A stretch of 64,000 bases of DNA from Liolophura sinensis (Eukaryota; Mollusca; Polyplacophora; Chitonida; Chitonidae). Below the pieces are notes generated by a model. That model saw nothing but the letters and a program-made list of their open reading frames with translations, ran no database searches and had not been told where the DNA came from. Made by a program: the position numbers and the translations under genes. This document shows positions 1 through 11,500 of this stretch, piece by piece. Position 1 is the stretch's first letter. Each line of letters opens with the position of its first letter. The DNA lies in contig NC_088303.1 in NCBI RefSeq assembly GCF_032854445.1, positions 5,215,501 through 5,279,500 on the forward strand, given 5' to 3'.

Positions 1-232
1 CCATCCCATCAATATGCAAGGCGCCGCCTAGCAAACTCCATCCCACCAACATACAAGGCGCTGCCCAGCAAACTCCATTCAACCAACGTACAAGGCGCCG
101 CCTAGCCAATTCCATCCCATCAATATGCAAGGCGCCGCCTAGCAAACTCCATCCCACCAATATACAAAGGCGCTGCCCAGCAAACTCCATTCAACCAATG
201 TACAAGGCGCCACCCAGCTAAACCGGCGCCTG
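1..232. repeat. Tandem repeat, about 37-bp unit in a 111-bp higher-order period
   Basis: Units of about 37 bp carrying a conserved core (TACAAGGCGCYGCC) run from the window edge. The sequence at 1 recurs almost exactly at 112, so three variant units form a 111-bp higher-order repeat. The array is cut by the window start. Decayed single copies of the same core occur near 280 and 710-735, mixed with a GCGCCTGTTGC-like motif, so the units may come from an older dispersed element. Confidence 0.8.
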
Positions 233-1100
233 TTGCCATGCATGTTAGACCACCGACAACACAAACACCATCCAACCATATACAAGGCATCCACAGAACC
301 ATCGTGTGTTGCCCTGTATGTTATAAGTAGGGCGTAGCTCAACCACGTGACTGGGACAAAGTAACTGGGTTTTAGGTGACCCTAAGCACCTGGGAGCAAC
401 TGGAAATGATCAACAGGGGACATACGACCGAGCATTAATTTTAGTCGATCTACGTCGGCTTGCAATCACCGACAACTGCTGACTGCTCGGAAATGAACAT
501 GGTCTACTTTGCTGCGTCTCGAAGCATCCAGTTATACCCGTCGATGTAAGCTTGATTGTGTCTAGTTGGTCAGAGTTGCTGACGACAACAAGGTTTTGCC
601 AAACTTTTCGACATAAGCGTTACGTGTAGGTCGACTTTGTCCAGTTGGACCCAGTTGCTTAGGGTCGCAAGTCGACCTACGTTTGGCTTTAGGCCACCAG
701 CAACGAGGGCTCCATCCCAACCAAATACAAGGCGACCTCTTACCAGTCGCCTGTTGCTCTGCATGCACTTAAGGCAGAAACAACGCCAAATCCTTCCAAG
801 GGAGAGCCCTGCACCTGCACTTTATATATCAGTCCAGGTGATTGTATTATTGCCAGTTTTAATTTATCTGGCAGTCTGTCAGATGATTTATACGGTGAAA
901 GTTATTCACACGTCTGGATGAAATTTTGTTTGAAGGAAAACTTCGTTTTGTGCCAAGCGCCAATTAACCTGTTACATTTTAATAGTGATTTTCTTCACCA
1001 TTTTTTGACAGGACACAAATGGATATTTTCCTTTTACCTTGTAATAGTGTCAAGCAGAGAACTACCCATTCTGAACTAACCAAACACTTTAAATGTAGTT
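233..1100. other. Non-coding stretch with decayed repeat fragments
   Basis: Short ORFs here have no recognisable domain. Two decayed copies of the neighbouring 37-bp unit lie near 280 and 715. From 740 to 1100 I see nothing that can be assigned. Confidence 0.5.
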
Positions 1101-1300
1101 GGGGCCTCCGTGGTTGAGGTGGTTAGCACGCCAGCGCGGCGCAATGATTTAAGAGCGTCTCACCAATGGGGTCGCCATGACTTCCATGTGCTGGCTTCCT
1201 CTCCAGCCGTACGTGGTTTCCTCCCACCATAATGCTGCATGACCGCCGTCGTATAGATGAAATATCCTTGAGTACGGCGTAAAACACCAGTCAAGTTAAA
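1101..1300 (+). mobile_element. tRNA-derived SINE (family A), copy 1
   Basis: The head GGCCTCCGTGG..GAGGTGGTTAGC resembles a pol III A box and is followed by a B-box-like stretch. The tail GAGTACGGCGTAAAACACCA is shared with about ten other copies in this window. Family A elements share head, body (CTGGCTTCCTCTCCAGCCG, CCTCCCACCATAATGCTG) and an AT-rich end made of AATAAATAAATA. This copy is diverged. Confidence 0.85.
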
Positions 1301-1630
1301 ACTTAATTTAGCTGTGATGGAGGTCTAAGCTGCCAGAGTGCCTTGCTTTAGTGTGAATATCAGACATTAACGCAGTTTTTGCCGAAACCCAGGTACTGAT
1401 TCAGCGACAACGAACCAAATCACGACTTCGTTACAAATAGGGTGGACACTAAAACCATTCTACATACATTGCCAATTTTACGACAAACGCAACAAAAACG
1501 AAGAAAAATGGGATAAAGATCCATGTGACATATTCTAGCTAAAATCCGCTTACATTTATACATATTTATTTTTCGTAATCACTTTTGAATTAGGACTTAA
1601 ATTCAGACCCTGTCAGAAAATCTATTAAGT

Positions 1631-2017
1631 TTACCAGGATATTTTCTGCGGCTTTTTCTTAAATCTAACGTGGTGTTTCTTTTTCTGTTTCCTACGAGGC
1701 CGTGGGTCGTGAGGGTATTTCAAAATGGAATTCGCCGGACGGTGCGGAAATGATGATATTGTCACTGACTGGGTCTTCTTGGGGTGAAAGACGCGATTCC
1801 ATAAAGATTTTAGCAAGCCTGTGTCTTTTTTCGGCTCTGGTTCGCGATGTTCCGCCTGTCGGTAAACCGGAGAGCTCCGGAGATCCGCGTCCTCTGGACT
1901 CGGGAGACCGAACTTGACCCGTAGCATCCGGTTCATTGCTAAACCTTCCTCTCTCAACAGAACGATCTGGGCTGTCCAATCCGGCCACATCCGGCGGCGA
2001 GGGACTCTGTTGTTCAT
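1631..2017 (-). CDS. Unassigned basic 128-aa ORF
   Basis: An intronless ATG-to-stop frame with an in-frame stop just upstream of its ATG at 2017. The product is strongly basic, with PRRRMWPDW near the N-terminus and a Lys/Arg-rich C-terminus (RKQKKKHHVRFKKKPQ). The HVRF piece fits the loose RVxF docking pattern of protein phosphatase 1 partners, which is weak evidence alone. A second frame on the same strand (2044-2385, see next entry) lies immediately upstream. I do not recognise the protein, and it may be a chance frame or part of a spliced gene running off the left edge. Confidence 0.22.
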   Translation of the reverse strand: MNNRVPRRRMWPDWTAQIVLLREEGLAMNRMLRVKFGLPSPEDADLRSSPVYRQAEHREPEPKKDTGLLKSLWNRVFHPKKTQSVTISSFPHRPANSILKYPHDPRPRRKQKKKHHVRFKKKPQKISW

Positions 2018-2043
2018 TTCTTGTTCATTTCAAAATACTTCGT

Positions 2044-2385
2044 CTATCGCCATCTGCACTCGACGTTTAAGCGTAACGTACATTTCGAAGAAATGTTGAC
2101 AAAACAGAGTGGCACTACCCAATGAAGTATGGATCCCTTCGATGTTTGTGGTGTAAAATACGTGGGGGCTCTTTTGTAGTTCAGCGATCTCTCCGCGGTC
2201 ACAATGAAGACTTCAGAGGTGATACCAAGCAACACCTGCCGAATGCCTTGGCTGTGACGGGTGGTCTCCAAACACGGGGCCTCAGGCAGAACGTCGGCTT
2301 TAAATTCCCTGCACTCTTCCGACAACAACTTGCGGATCCGACCGACTGTTATACACAGGGCTTCTGCAGATGTAGGCCTACACAT
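2044..2385 (-). other. Open frame of unknown status, possible upstream exon or decayed gene
   Basis: A 113-codon frame on the same strand as the 1631-2017 ORF but in a different phase. On the minus strand an acceptor-like TACATCTGCAG precedes AAGCCC near 2368. The piece TVGRIRKLL and a later KRAPTY gave a fleeting histone-fold impression that does not hold along the sequence. It could be an exon, a decayed retrocopy or noise. Confidence 0.15.
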
Positions 2386-2485
2386 AAAAAAATATATTTT
2401 GGCGCTTTGTAATAACTATACATTAAATAGTTTTAATGGTTGACACACAATGTTGCAACCATATGTCATGACTAGCTAAATCCGT

Positions 2486-2706
2486 TTTATTTATTTATTT
2501 TGTTTATTTATTTAATTGGTGTTTTACGCCGTACTCAAGAATATTTCACTTATACAACGGCGGCCAGCATTATGATGGAAGGAAGCCAGGCAGAGCCCAG
2601 GTAAAACCCACGACCATCCGCAGGTTACTGGAAGACCTTCCCATACCTACAGTCGGAGAGGAAGCCAGCTCACAGCGACTGCATTGGTGAGAGGATCCTA
2701 GGTCAT
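2486..2706 (-). mobile_element. SINE family A, copy 2
   Basis: Reverse-oriented copy: the AT-rich tail TTTATTTATTTAATTGGTG and TTACGCCGTACTCAAGAAT lie at the left. The body follows through ACCATCCGCAGGTTACTGG to the CACAGCGACTGCATTGG part of the head. The tRNA-like head itself is truncated. It lies directly against the next copy. Confidence 0.85.
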
Positions 2707-2884
2707 TATTTATTTATCTGATTGGTGTTTTGCGCCGTACTGAAGAATATTTCACTTATACGACGTCCGCAAGAATTATGGTGGGAGGAAACTGGACAGA
2801 GCCCAGTGGAAACCCACAACCATCCGCAGGTTTCCTGAGTCATTACGCTGCGCTAGTGCGCTAACCACTGAGCCACGGAGGCCC
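2707..2884 (-). mobile_element. SINE family A, copy 3, internally deleted
   Basis: Reverse-oriented copy with tail at left and the full head (CGCTAACCACTGAGCCACGG, GGCCCC) at right. The part between CCGCAGGTTTCCT and GAGTCATTACGC is missing, so the element is about 70 bp short. It abuts copy 2 head to tail, which suggests insertion into that copy's tail or head. Confidence 0.85.
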
Positions 2885-3231
2885 CTATACCCCATTAAGG
2901 TTGGACGGTTATCTGATTTGTCTACCTTGTTTTGTAAGGTGTAGAACATGTATCTCATAGAAATGTCACTCCATCCATCTGGCGGTCAATATAGCGTTAA
3001 GAAAACTCATGCAACAGCGAGTGCCACTTTCTACATCCGACGGGAGGCCAGATTCGCCTCTTCGAACGTCTTCCATGACATCGTCATGTGGCCAATTTCG
3101 TCCAGGAAACTATAGTTTTAACATTGCGTCAAGTGAGGTTAAAGTCTACAATCTACGCGAGGCAAGAGATGCGGCCCTTCTTGATCTGCACGTTGTCCAC
3201 TGCATACAGGCTAAAGTTGTAGTCTTAAATT

Positions 3232-3535
3232 GAGTGAGTGTTTGGCGTTTAAAGCTGTACAATTTTTCAGTCATATGACGGCAAAGCAATCCTTAGAATG
3301 CATGTAATGTGCCTCCTTGTTGCAGGACGAATCTCCACCGCTCTTTCATCTAGTGTTGTTTCACTGATACGCCTTACCAAAGGCAAGTAAGCTGCCAGGC
3401 CATTATACTGAGACGAGCCAACCAGTCGTTGCACTATCCCCTTCACGCTGAACGCCAAGCGAGGAAGTTACAACTTTACAACTTTCTTAGGTGTGACTCG
3501 GCCCAGGATTGACCCTGGATCTACCGCTCCCGTTC
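3232..3535 (-). mobile_element. tRNA-derived SINE (family B), copy 1
   Basis: Family B reads, on the plus strand, GAGTGAGTG..GGCGTTTAA, TTTTTCAGTCATATGACG, GTGCCTCCTTGTTGCAGGACG, AACCAGTCGTTGCACTATCC, CGCCAAGCGAGGAAGTTACA, and a tRNA-like end around CCCAGGATTGACCCTGGATC. On the minus strand that end carries B-box-like GGTCAATCC. This copy lacks part of the A-box end. Better copies are at 8041 and 61018. Confidence 0.85.
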
Positions 3536-5561
3536 GATCTTAAATTGAAAATAAGATTATTGTCACACGATAAATAAATGGACAGATTAACAGAGGAGCG
3601 ACAAGGTTATGTTACTTGCTTACCATCGGAAGAATGGTTCTCAACATTCCCGTTATAGGCCTGTCCACAACACAAAGCTGGCCTCTGGGTTCAGCCTGAT
3701 CGCTCCATCCTCACCCATGCCTGGAGGATCAACTGTCAGACTTGCAAGGCTTTGTCAAGTTTATACCATAGACGACACAATCGCAAGCCTTTGTGACGTT
3801 TATGTGACGTTTTCGCTGTTGTATATGGCAACGCGAACAATGGTACTCTGACATATTTATAGGTTATTGAATGGATACGGGCTGATGCGAGCGAGTTCTA
3901 TTGTTGCGTGGAACCGACGCGGGAACGAGCTCGAGAAAATAAACTATTTATTATACACTAAATATCAATCATTTCACTAGGTAGCAAAATTTAGTCCCTG
4001 AAAATGAAAATTTGACACAATGTAAGATACCAAGACTCGTATTATTTTTCTGAATGGCACAAGAATCTGTACATGGAGAGAAGACAGTGTCACTGAATGA
4101 TGTAACGTCACGTTGCTGCAATACGAAAAATATGTGGCACGATCGCCAAAATGTTAGAAGACAGACAAACGTTGAAGATGTATAATAAAAATAAATATGT
4201 ACACGTGTATTTGTGTATTGCAGAATCTAGTGAAACGCGTAATGCAAGAATCTAGTAAAACAGTCATCCCTGGGATCTCCTGAACCCAAGCAGTGCCAAG
4301 TGTGAATTATTTTCAACGGCATCTACCGACATTTTCTAGAGAGGGCAGGCAATCCTTGTCCAACAGACAAAGCTCCAAAATTTTCACAAAGAAAATAAAT
4401 GTTATTTGACCCAAGCACTCATGGGCCCATTCGCAGCCTAAGCCCCGAATGCTCTGGTGTTTCAGACAGCCCAGACGCGTTTTAGATAATTTCTGGTGCC
4501 CAAAGTCATGACAGGAAGGAGGGATAAAACGGGACACATAAGTTTAGAAAAATTTCATCACAGAAACTCACCAGAGAAATGATATTATCGATTCGAGGTT
4601 CAAAGACAGAAACGGACACAAAAACGGTTCATGACCCCGATCTTTAATAAACATTCTGTACAGTTTCTTAAGATATCAAACGTTTGGCAGTACATGTATC
4701 TTTATCTTTGAAAGTTTAAACATGGTCATGGTATGAACATCCCTGCCTTGGAAGAATAAAACTACAAAGCATATCCTGCCAATTTAAGATCATCTGTCTC
4801 ACAAAAGGTTGGAGAAAAGTATTTGCTTTACCGCAGTAAATTCAGGCTAATTTTAGGCACTTGACGTTTGCTTGAAAACAAGTAGGATATTCAGACTGAT
4901 ATCGTGAAGCTAATCTAATCTTTTACAAAACATGCATTCTGGAAGTATAGAGAAAGCAATACATGATCCCAAAAGGTTAGATCCATCATAATAGTAACTT
5001 GGCCATAAAAATGGCCATAATTTTGTTGAAAATTGGCAAACTTGGCATGTAACTCTTCATGATGAAGTTAGATGGATCATTCTGTAACAAAATCCACCTT
5101 CCCCCTCTCACACCGGGGGCCCATAGGGAAATTACTTACCGTGACTGGATCTTTATTTTAAGACAAGATTATTATGTTACATCAAATTCATGGTATCAAA
5201 ATATGTTACCCATGTCTTACCCTGGGCACAACCTTGGACCTTGACACTTTAGCCAGCTTTATATAGCTTTCCTCACACCAGCCCTATTTGGTACTTCACC
5301 AGAAGAGAAAAGCTTCCTTACAACAGCTAATAAGGACAAGACAAGTTATGATACGTTCCTTTTCAGTCTCAATTACCATACCCAATCTTGATTATTCAAC
5401 CTTATATAAATTAATACAAACCTATTTATAAAGAAAATGTTTTAACTTCTCGCATCTGCTACTCCTCGAAAATATATCTTCTGGGTCTCCTTGAAAATTT
5501 GCATGCACTTCTAGTTTTCTGTAACACTAAATGTGTTCATTGTCATGGTAACAGACCCATG
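3536..5561. other. Non-coding 3' flank of CIAPIN1
   Basis: No ORF here has a recognisable domain. On the minus strand an AATAAA hexamer (plus TTTATT at 5152-5157) lies about 400 bp past the CIAPIN1 stop and could serve as its poly(A) signal. The rest is ordinary AT-rich sequence. Confidence 0.5.
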
Positions 5562-8500
5562 CTACGCATCTGCCTTCAGTTGTCTGTCAGTCAGCGACAC
5601 TTTTTCCCCGGGCTTGAAGGCCGGCATTCCCAAGTAAGGACAGCTGGCACAACGGAATGCATCTCCCAGGTAACACTGAAATGTACCAACATAATCAGCA
5701 GGTTTATTTGTTGTATTTTTTTTCAAACCTCAACATACTTCGTATCATTTTGTTTCAAGACCCATTTCAATTTCAAAGGGTTACCCTGGTAAAATAAAGT
5801 GTAACATATTTTCAGGAGTGCAAATCTAATCATGACCCAGGAAATACCTGCCAATCTACCAGAGATAAAACTGTAGTTGGATGCAACATGTATTTATAAA
5901 GATTTACATAAATTATAGCACAACTGGATTATCAATCTAGTGTACATTGTCACTCAGGATGTGTCTTCTGTGGAACATCAGACATCAGACTTACACTTCC
6001 ACAGGCTCGATCATCAATCTAGTGTACACTGTCACTCAGGATGTGTCTTCTGTGGAACATCAGACATCAGACTTACGCTTCCACAGGCCTGATCATCAAT
6101 CTAGTGTACATTGTCACTCATGATGTGTCTTCTGTGGAACATCAGACATCAGACTTACACTTCCACAGGCTCGGTCATCAGTCTAGTGTAAATTGTCACT
6201 CATGGTCTGTCTTCTGTGGAACATCAGACATCAGACTTACGCTTCCACAAGCTCGATCATCAATCTAGTGTACATTGTCACTCATGATGTGTCTTCTGTG
6301 GAACATCAGACATCAGACTTACACTTCCACAGGCTCGGTCATCAATCTAGTGTAAATTGTCACTCATGGTCTGTCTTCTGTGGAACATCAGACATTAGAC
6401 TTATGCTTCCAAAGGCTCGATCATCAATCTAGTGTGCAATGTCACTCATGGTGTGTCTTCTGTGGAACATCAAACATCAGACTTACACTTCCACAGGCTC
6501 AATCATCAATCTAGTGTACATTTATCACTCATGATGTGTCTATGGAACATCAGACTTACGCTTCCACAGGCTCGATCATCAATCTAGTGTACATTGTCAC
6601 TCATGATGTGTCTTCTGTGGAACATCAGACATCAGACTTACACTTCCACAGGCTCAATCATCAATCTAGTGTACATTGTCACTCATGATGTGTCTTCTGT
6701 GGAACATCAGACATTAGACTTACACTTCCACAGGCTCGATCACCAATCTATTGTACCCTGTCACTCATGATGTGTCTTCTGTAGAACATCAGACATCAGA
6801 CTTACACTTCCACAGGCTCGGTCATCAATCTAGTGTAAATTGTCACTCATGGTCTGTCTTCTGTGGAACATCAGACATCAGACTTACGCTTCCACAGGCT
6901 CGATCATCAATCTAGTGTACATTTATCACTCATGATGTGTCTATGGAACATCAGACTTACGCTTCCACAGGCCGATGTAGCGGTCTTCTTGGTGTTAGCC
7001 TTGACCACTCCTAAATTCTCCCCTTCCTGTTCCTCAGCTAGGCCACAGGTGCAGTTCTTGCAGGCTTTCTTCTTTCCCAAGCCTGGGCCACATTCCGCTG
7101 AAATGATCACATGCAGAATGAGAAATACATTACCTTCTTGAACAACATTCCCACAATGAACATAAGTGCAGCTAAGATTCTGTAAGGACTCAGCGACCTG
7201 ATTACCAGTACTTGAAAAACTGTAATCCCATTTGACTACAGAACTACATGTAAATTTAGCTGACACAGATTTTGGTGCTGTCAGAAACAAACATGCTGAC
7301 CAGAAACACAAGCATTACATGTGAACAGAATTACAAGTACATCAGATGATATACAATAGCTACCTGTGGATCAGATACTATACAGATACCAGATGCCAGA
7401 TTAAACCTTGTGTGTTAAGTGAAAGCAGAGATAAGTTTGCTGGAATATGACTGTGATGTACATGTATGTTGGAGTGAAGCTGTGTCAGGACGGGATATGA
7501 AGGTGTACAATGTCAGTACAATTCCTGTGAGGGAAGCTAGACCCCTAATATCACACCTGTAGGGGAAGTTGGATCAGCTTTGTGTGAGGCCCCCAATATC
7601 ATACCTTCAAAGGAAGCAGGATCAGGCTTGTGGGAACAACTCAGATACTAAAGGAAACTGAATCAGGTTTGTATCAAGGACCCCAATATCATACCTTCAA
7701 GGGAAGCAAGATCAGATACTATATCAACTCAGATACTATACCCTTAAGGGAAGCAGGATCAGGTTTGTGTGAACAGCTCAGATACTATACCCTTCAGGGA
7801 AGCTCAGGTTTGTGTGAAGGCCCCCAATATCATACTGTGAAGAGAAGCTGGAACAGGTTTGTGTAAAAAGCCCTGATACAATACCCTTAAGGGAAGCTGG
7901 ATCAGGTTTGTGTGAAGGTCCCGAACATCATACCCTTAAGGGAAGCTGGATCACATTTGTGTAAAAAGCCCAGATACCATACCCTTAAGAGAAGCTGGAT
8001 CAGGTTTGTGTGAGGGCCTAAAATATCATACCTTTAAGGGAGTGAGTGAGTGAGTGAGTGCTTGGGGTTTAATGTCGTACTCAACAATTTTTCAGTCATA
8101 TGACGACGAAGGAATCATTAGGGTGCTTGTACGTGTAATGTGCCTCCTTGTTGCAGGACGGATTTCCAAAGCTCTTTTATTTAGTGCTGCTTCACTGAGA
8201 CGACTTACCGAAGGCAAGTAAGCCGCCCCACCCGAGCCATTATACTGATACAGGTCAACCAGTCGTTGCACTATCCCCTTCATGCTGAACGCCAAGCGAG
8301 GAAGTTACAACTTCCTCTTTTGAAGTCTTAGGTGTGACCCGATCAAGGATTGATCCTGGATCTAACGGTCCCGAAGCGGGCGCTCTACCAACTGTGTTAT
8401 CCGGGCCGGTGCCTTTAAGGGGAGCTGGATCAGGTTTGTGTGAGGACCCCAATATCATACCCTCAATGGAAGCAGGATCAGGTTTGTGTGATCAACTCAA

Positions 8501-11500
8501 ATACTATACCCTTAAGGGCAGCTGAATCAGGTTTGTGTGAAGGCCCTCAATATCATACTTTTAAGGGAAGCTGGACCAAGTGTGTGTGAACAACTCTGAT
8601 TCTATACCCTTAAGGGAAGCTGTGTGAAGACCCCCAATATCACACCTTTAAGGGAAGGAGGATCAGGTTTGTGTGAACAATTCATATACTATACCCTTCA
8701 GGAAAGCTGGATCAGGTTTGTGTGAAGGCCCCCACTATCATACTTTTAAGGGAAGCTGAATCATGTTTGTGTAAAAAGCACAGATATCTAACCCTTAAGG
8801 GAAGCTGGATCAGGTTTGTGTGAAGGCCCCCAATATCATACCCTTAAGAGAGGCTGGATCAGGTTTGTGTGAAAATCCCTAATATCATACCTTTAAGGGA
8901 AGCTGGATCAGGTTTGTGTGAAGGCCCCTAAGATCATATCCTTAAGGGGAGCTTGATCAGGTTTGTGTGAAGACCCCTAATATCATAACCTTAAGAGAAG
9001 CTGGATCAGGTTTGTGTAAAAAGCCAAGATACCATACCCCTAAGGGAAGCTGAATCAGGTTTGTGTGAAGGCCCCAACATCTTACCTTTAAGGGAAGCTG
9101 GATCAGGTTTCTTCAGATCCTCCTCATCCAAAAGGTCATCAGAGTCCATGATATCCAAGTCATCATCTAACACATCATTGGCTGAGAGGGTCCACACCTT
9201 GGCCACACTGGCATCAACTTTGGCTGTTGCTAAAGAGTAAAAGGAAACAGGTGTTTTCAGCACATTTCTTATGTGTTTAATGTGTAATTTAAGAAGGAAA
9301 GACAAAACAGTTGTTGAAAATTTCCAATTGCTGAAAATATTTTCAATATCTTATATGCCAAGCAGCTGCTAATCATATATAAAAAAGAAAAATGTAAGAA
9401 ATTAAATGGGATTAACCGACCTGAAGATTTTAAAGGAAATGAAAGCTTCAGTTGTGAAGTGGACCCAAGCTCATACTCTGGTTTCTTGGCACTGAAGTGG
9501 GCAACTGTCAACTGCAGGTCTGTTTTTAAAATCTTTTGTATCTCGCTCAATTCGGAGGATGGACATTTAACTGTTTTGGCCTGAGAAACAGAGACATAAA
9601 CCAAAGGACACATTGAAGGAAAAATACATTTCAGCAACAAAAATATTGACCAGGGTTATAAGAAAGTGGTACATTTACATGGCTATACTGCCATAGACTT
9701 CTTATCCAGAATTAGCCACCTCTATAGTTTAACCAGACCAATGAGATTATTCCAACCACCAATTACACTCACAGTATATCTTGTAGGATGTTGTTCTGAA
9801 ATGTGATAGTTGCTTTGTACACGTACATGTGTGTAAATGACATTTTCGTACCAGAATCTAAACGGATTCCCATAGGTTTGCTTTGCGGGAATCCATTAGA
9901 ATCTAGGTCAAATCTAGTACCACAAGGTATACAGTTACTTACTAAGTTTTAATATGGGCTGTTTAAAATCAAACGGTTTGGGGATTTTGGGTGACACATC
10001 ATTATACAGGGATAGAAATAAGCCACTCAAATCATAAGGCTAGCAAGGCCAGTTGACTTGGAAATCAACTGGCCCTTCCCCAATTATTTAAGGCCCTTCA
10101 TAATAGAAAAAAGCACTACGCCAATATAGTTTTAACATTGTAGGCTGATTTGAGACATACAGTGTATTATTATTTATGTTCAAAGAATTACAAGATTACT
10201 GGTTACTGATGACCTGACAATTTTTTTTTAAGAAGTTCAGGTACTAGAGGTTTGTAACAAAGAAATCAGCTGTGAACTTTTCATATTGGGTAAGATTTTG
10301 GGGGAACCAGCAAACCTCGCACAGGCCCTATTAGTAAAATATAAACCATCCTCAGACCAAACCTATCAGGTACAGAAGACTGAACTCAGCTGTAGCAGAT
10401 CGAGCTGCTAACATTTCTAATAGATTTGCTACATCACTGTGACATTTGACAGTAGCAAGTCACAATAAAATCCTTCTTTTAGTTCCAAAACTTTAGTGTA
10501 GATGCGATCAAATTTACAAACAAACTGTTTAAAGTGATTCTGGTTCCGCCACTTCCGGTGTTTCATATCTGCTTAATAGCCAACAACATATTTTTTGGTT
10601 TTAATCGTCCTCTGTAGATGGTCAGAACTGCTACCACTGCTGTAGCTGACAAACGGCCATTGCCTTGTTGTACACAAGCGGCATTTCCTACAATTTGTTA
10701 CAAGCTCACTCATTGGTCCACAGGAGCGACACAGCCAATGGGATAGCCTGTATCATAACCACACTAGAAACCAGCACGTTTTGTTAGCTACTTTTCTTTC
10801 ACTTTCACCGACATGACGAAGATCGATCAAACTAAACACACATGAACTCCCATTTTGTTTACCCACCACACCCTAATTCACCAGAGTTTGTGTATACATT
10901 TAAAGCCCCTTATTCTTACAACTACTCTCCCCGCTTCCTGTCCCTAGGCCCACTCGACCCACTGGACTTTGTTATCCCAACTCTCACCACCACGTCAAAG
11001 ACTTTATTTGTCAGTTAGTTTATGCTAAATTTGCTTGCAATATGATTCACATCAAAATTACAAAATTAGTTCACAATTTACATGTACTTTGATCTCTGTT
11101 CAACAGTATAAAAGTTCATGTTTGTATGTTTTGAAAGAGCTGGTTAGCGCACTAGCACAGCGTAATGACCGAGGAGCCTCTCACCAATGCGGTTGCTGTG
11201 AGTTCAAGTCCAGCTCATGCTGGCTTCCTCTCTGGCCGTAAGTGAGAAGGTCTGCCAGCAAGATGCGGCTCTGCCCGGTTTCTGACCACCATAATGCTGG
11301 CCACCGTCGTATAAGTGAAATGTTCTTAAGTACGGTGTAAAACACCAATCAAATAAATAAATAAATGTTTTGAAAGTTTGAAAAAACTGAAAATTTGAGA
11401 ACAACTGGTCATTTTGAAAATTACTTTTGTGACTTTCTTACGGGAATCCAAGCAGATTCCTGTAAATTTGATTTACAGGAATCATAGCGAGAATCGGATT

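Noticed and set aside
2044-2385. Histone-fold gene (VGRI and KRAPTY resembling H2A/H2B pieces)
   Set aside because: Similarity is limited to a few scattered residues and matches no single histone along its length.
6041-6432. Plus frames of 75-92 codons in the CIAPIN1 intron 5 array
   Set aside because: Antisense repeat translation.
5925-9110. CRISPR-like regular repeats
   Set aside because: Head-to-tail minisatellite units without unique spacers, inside animal introns.
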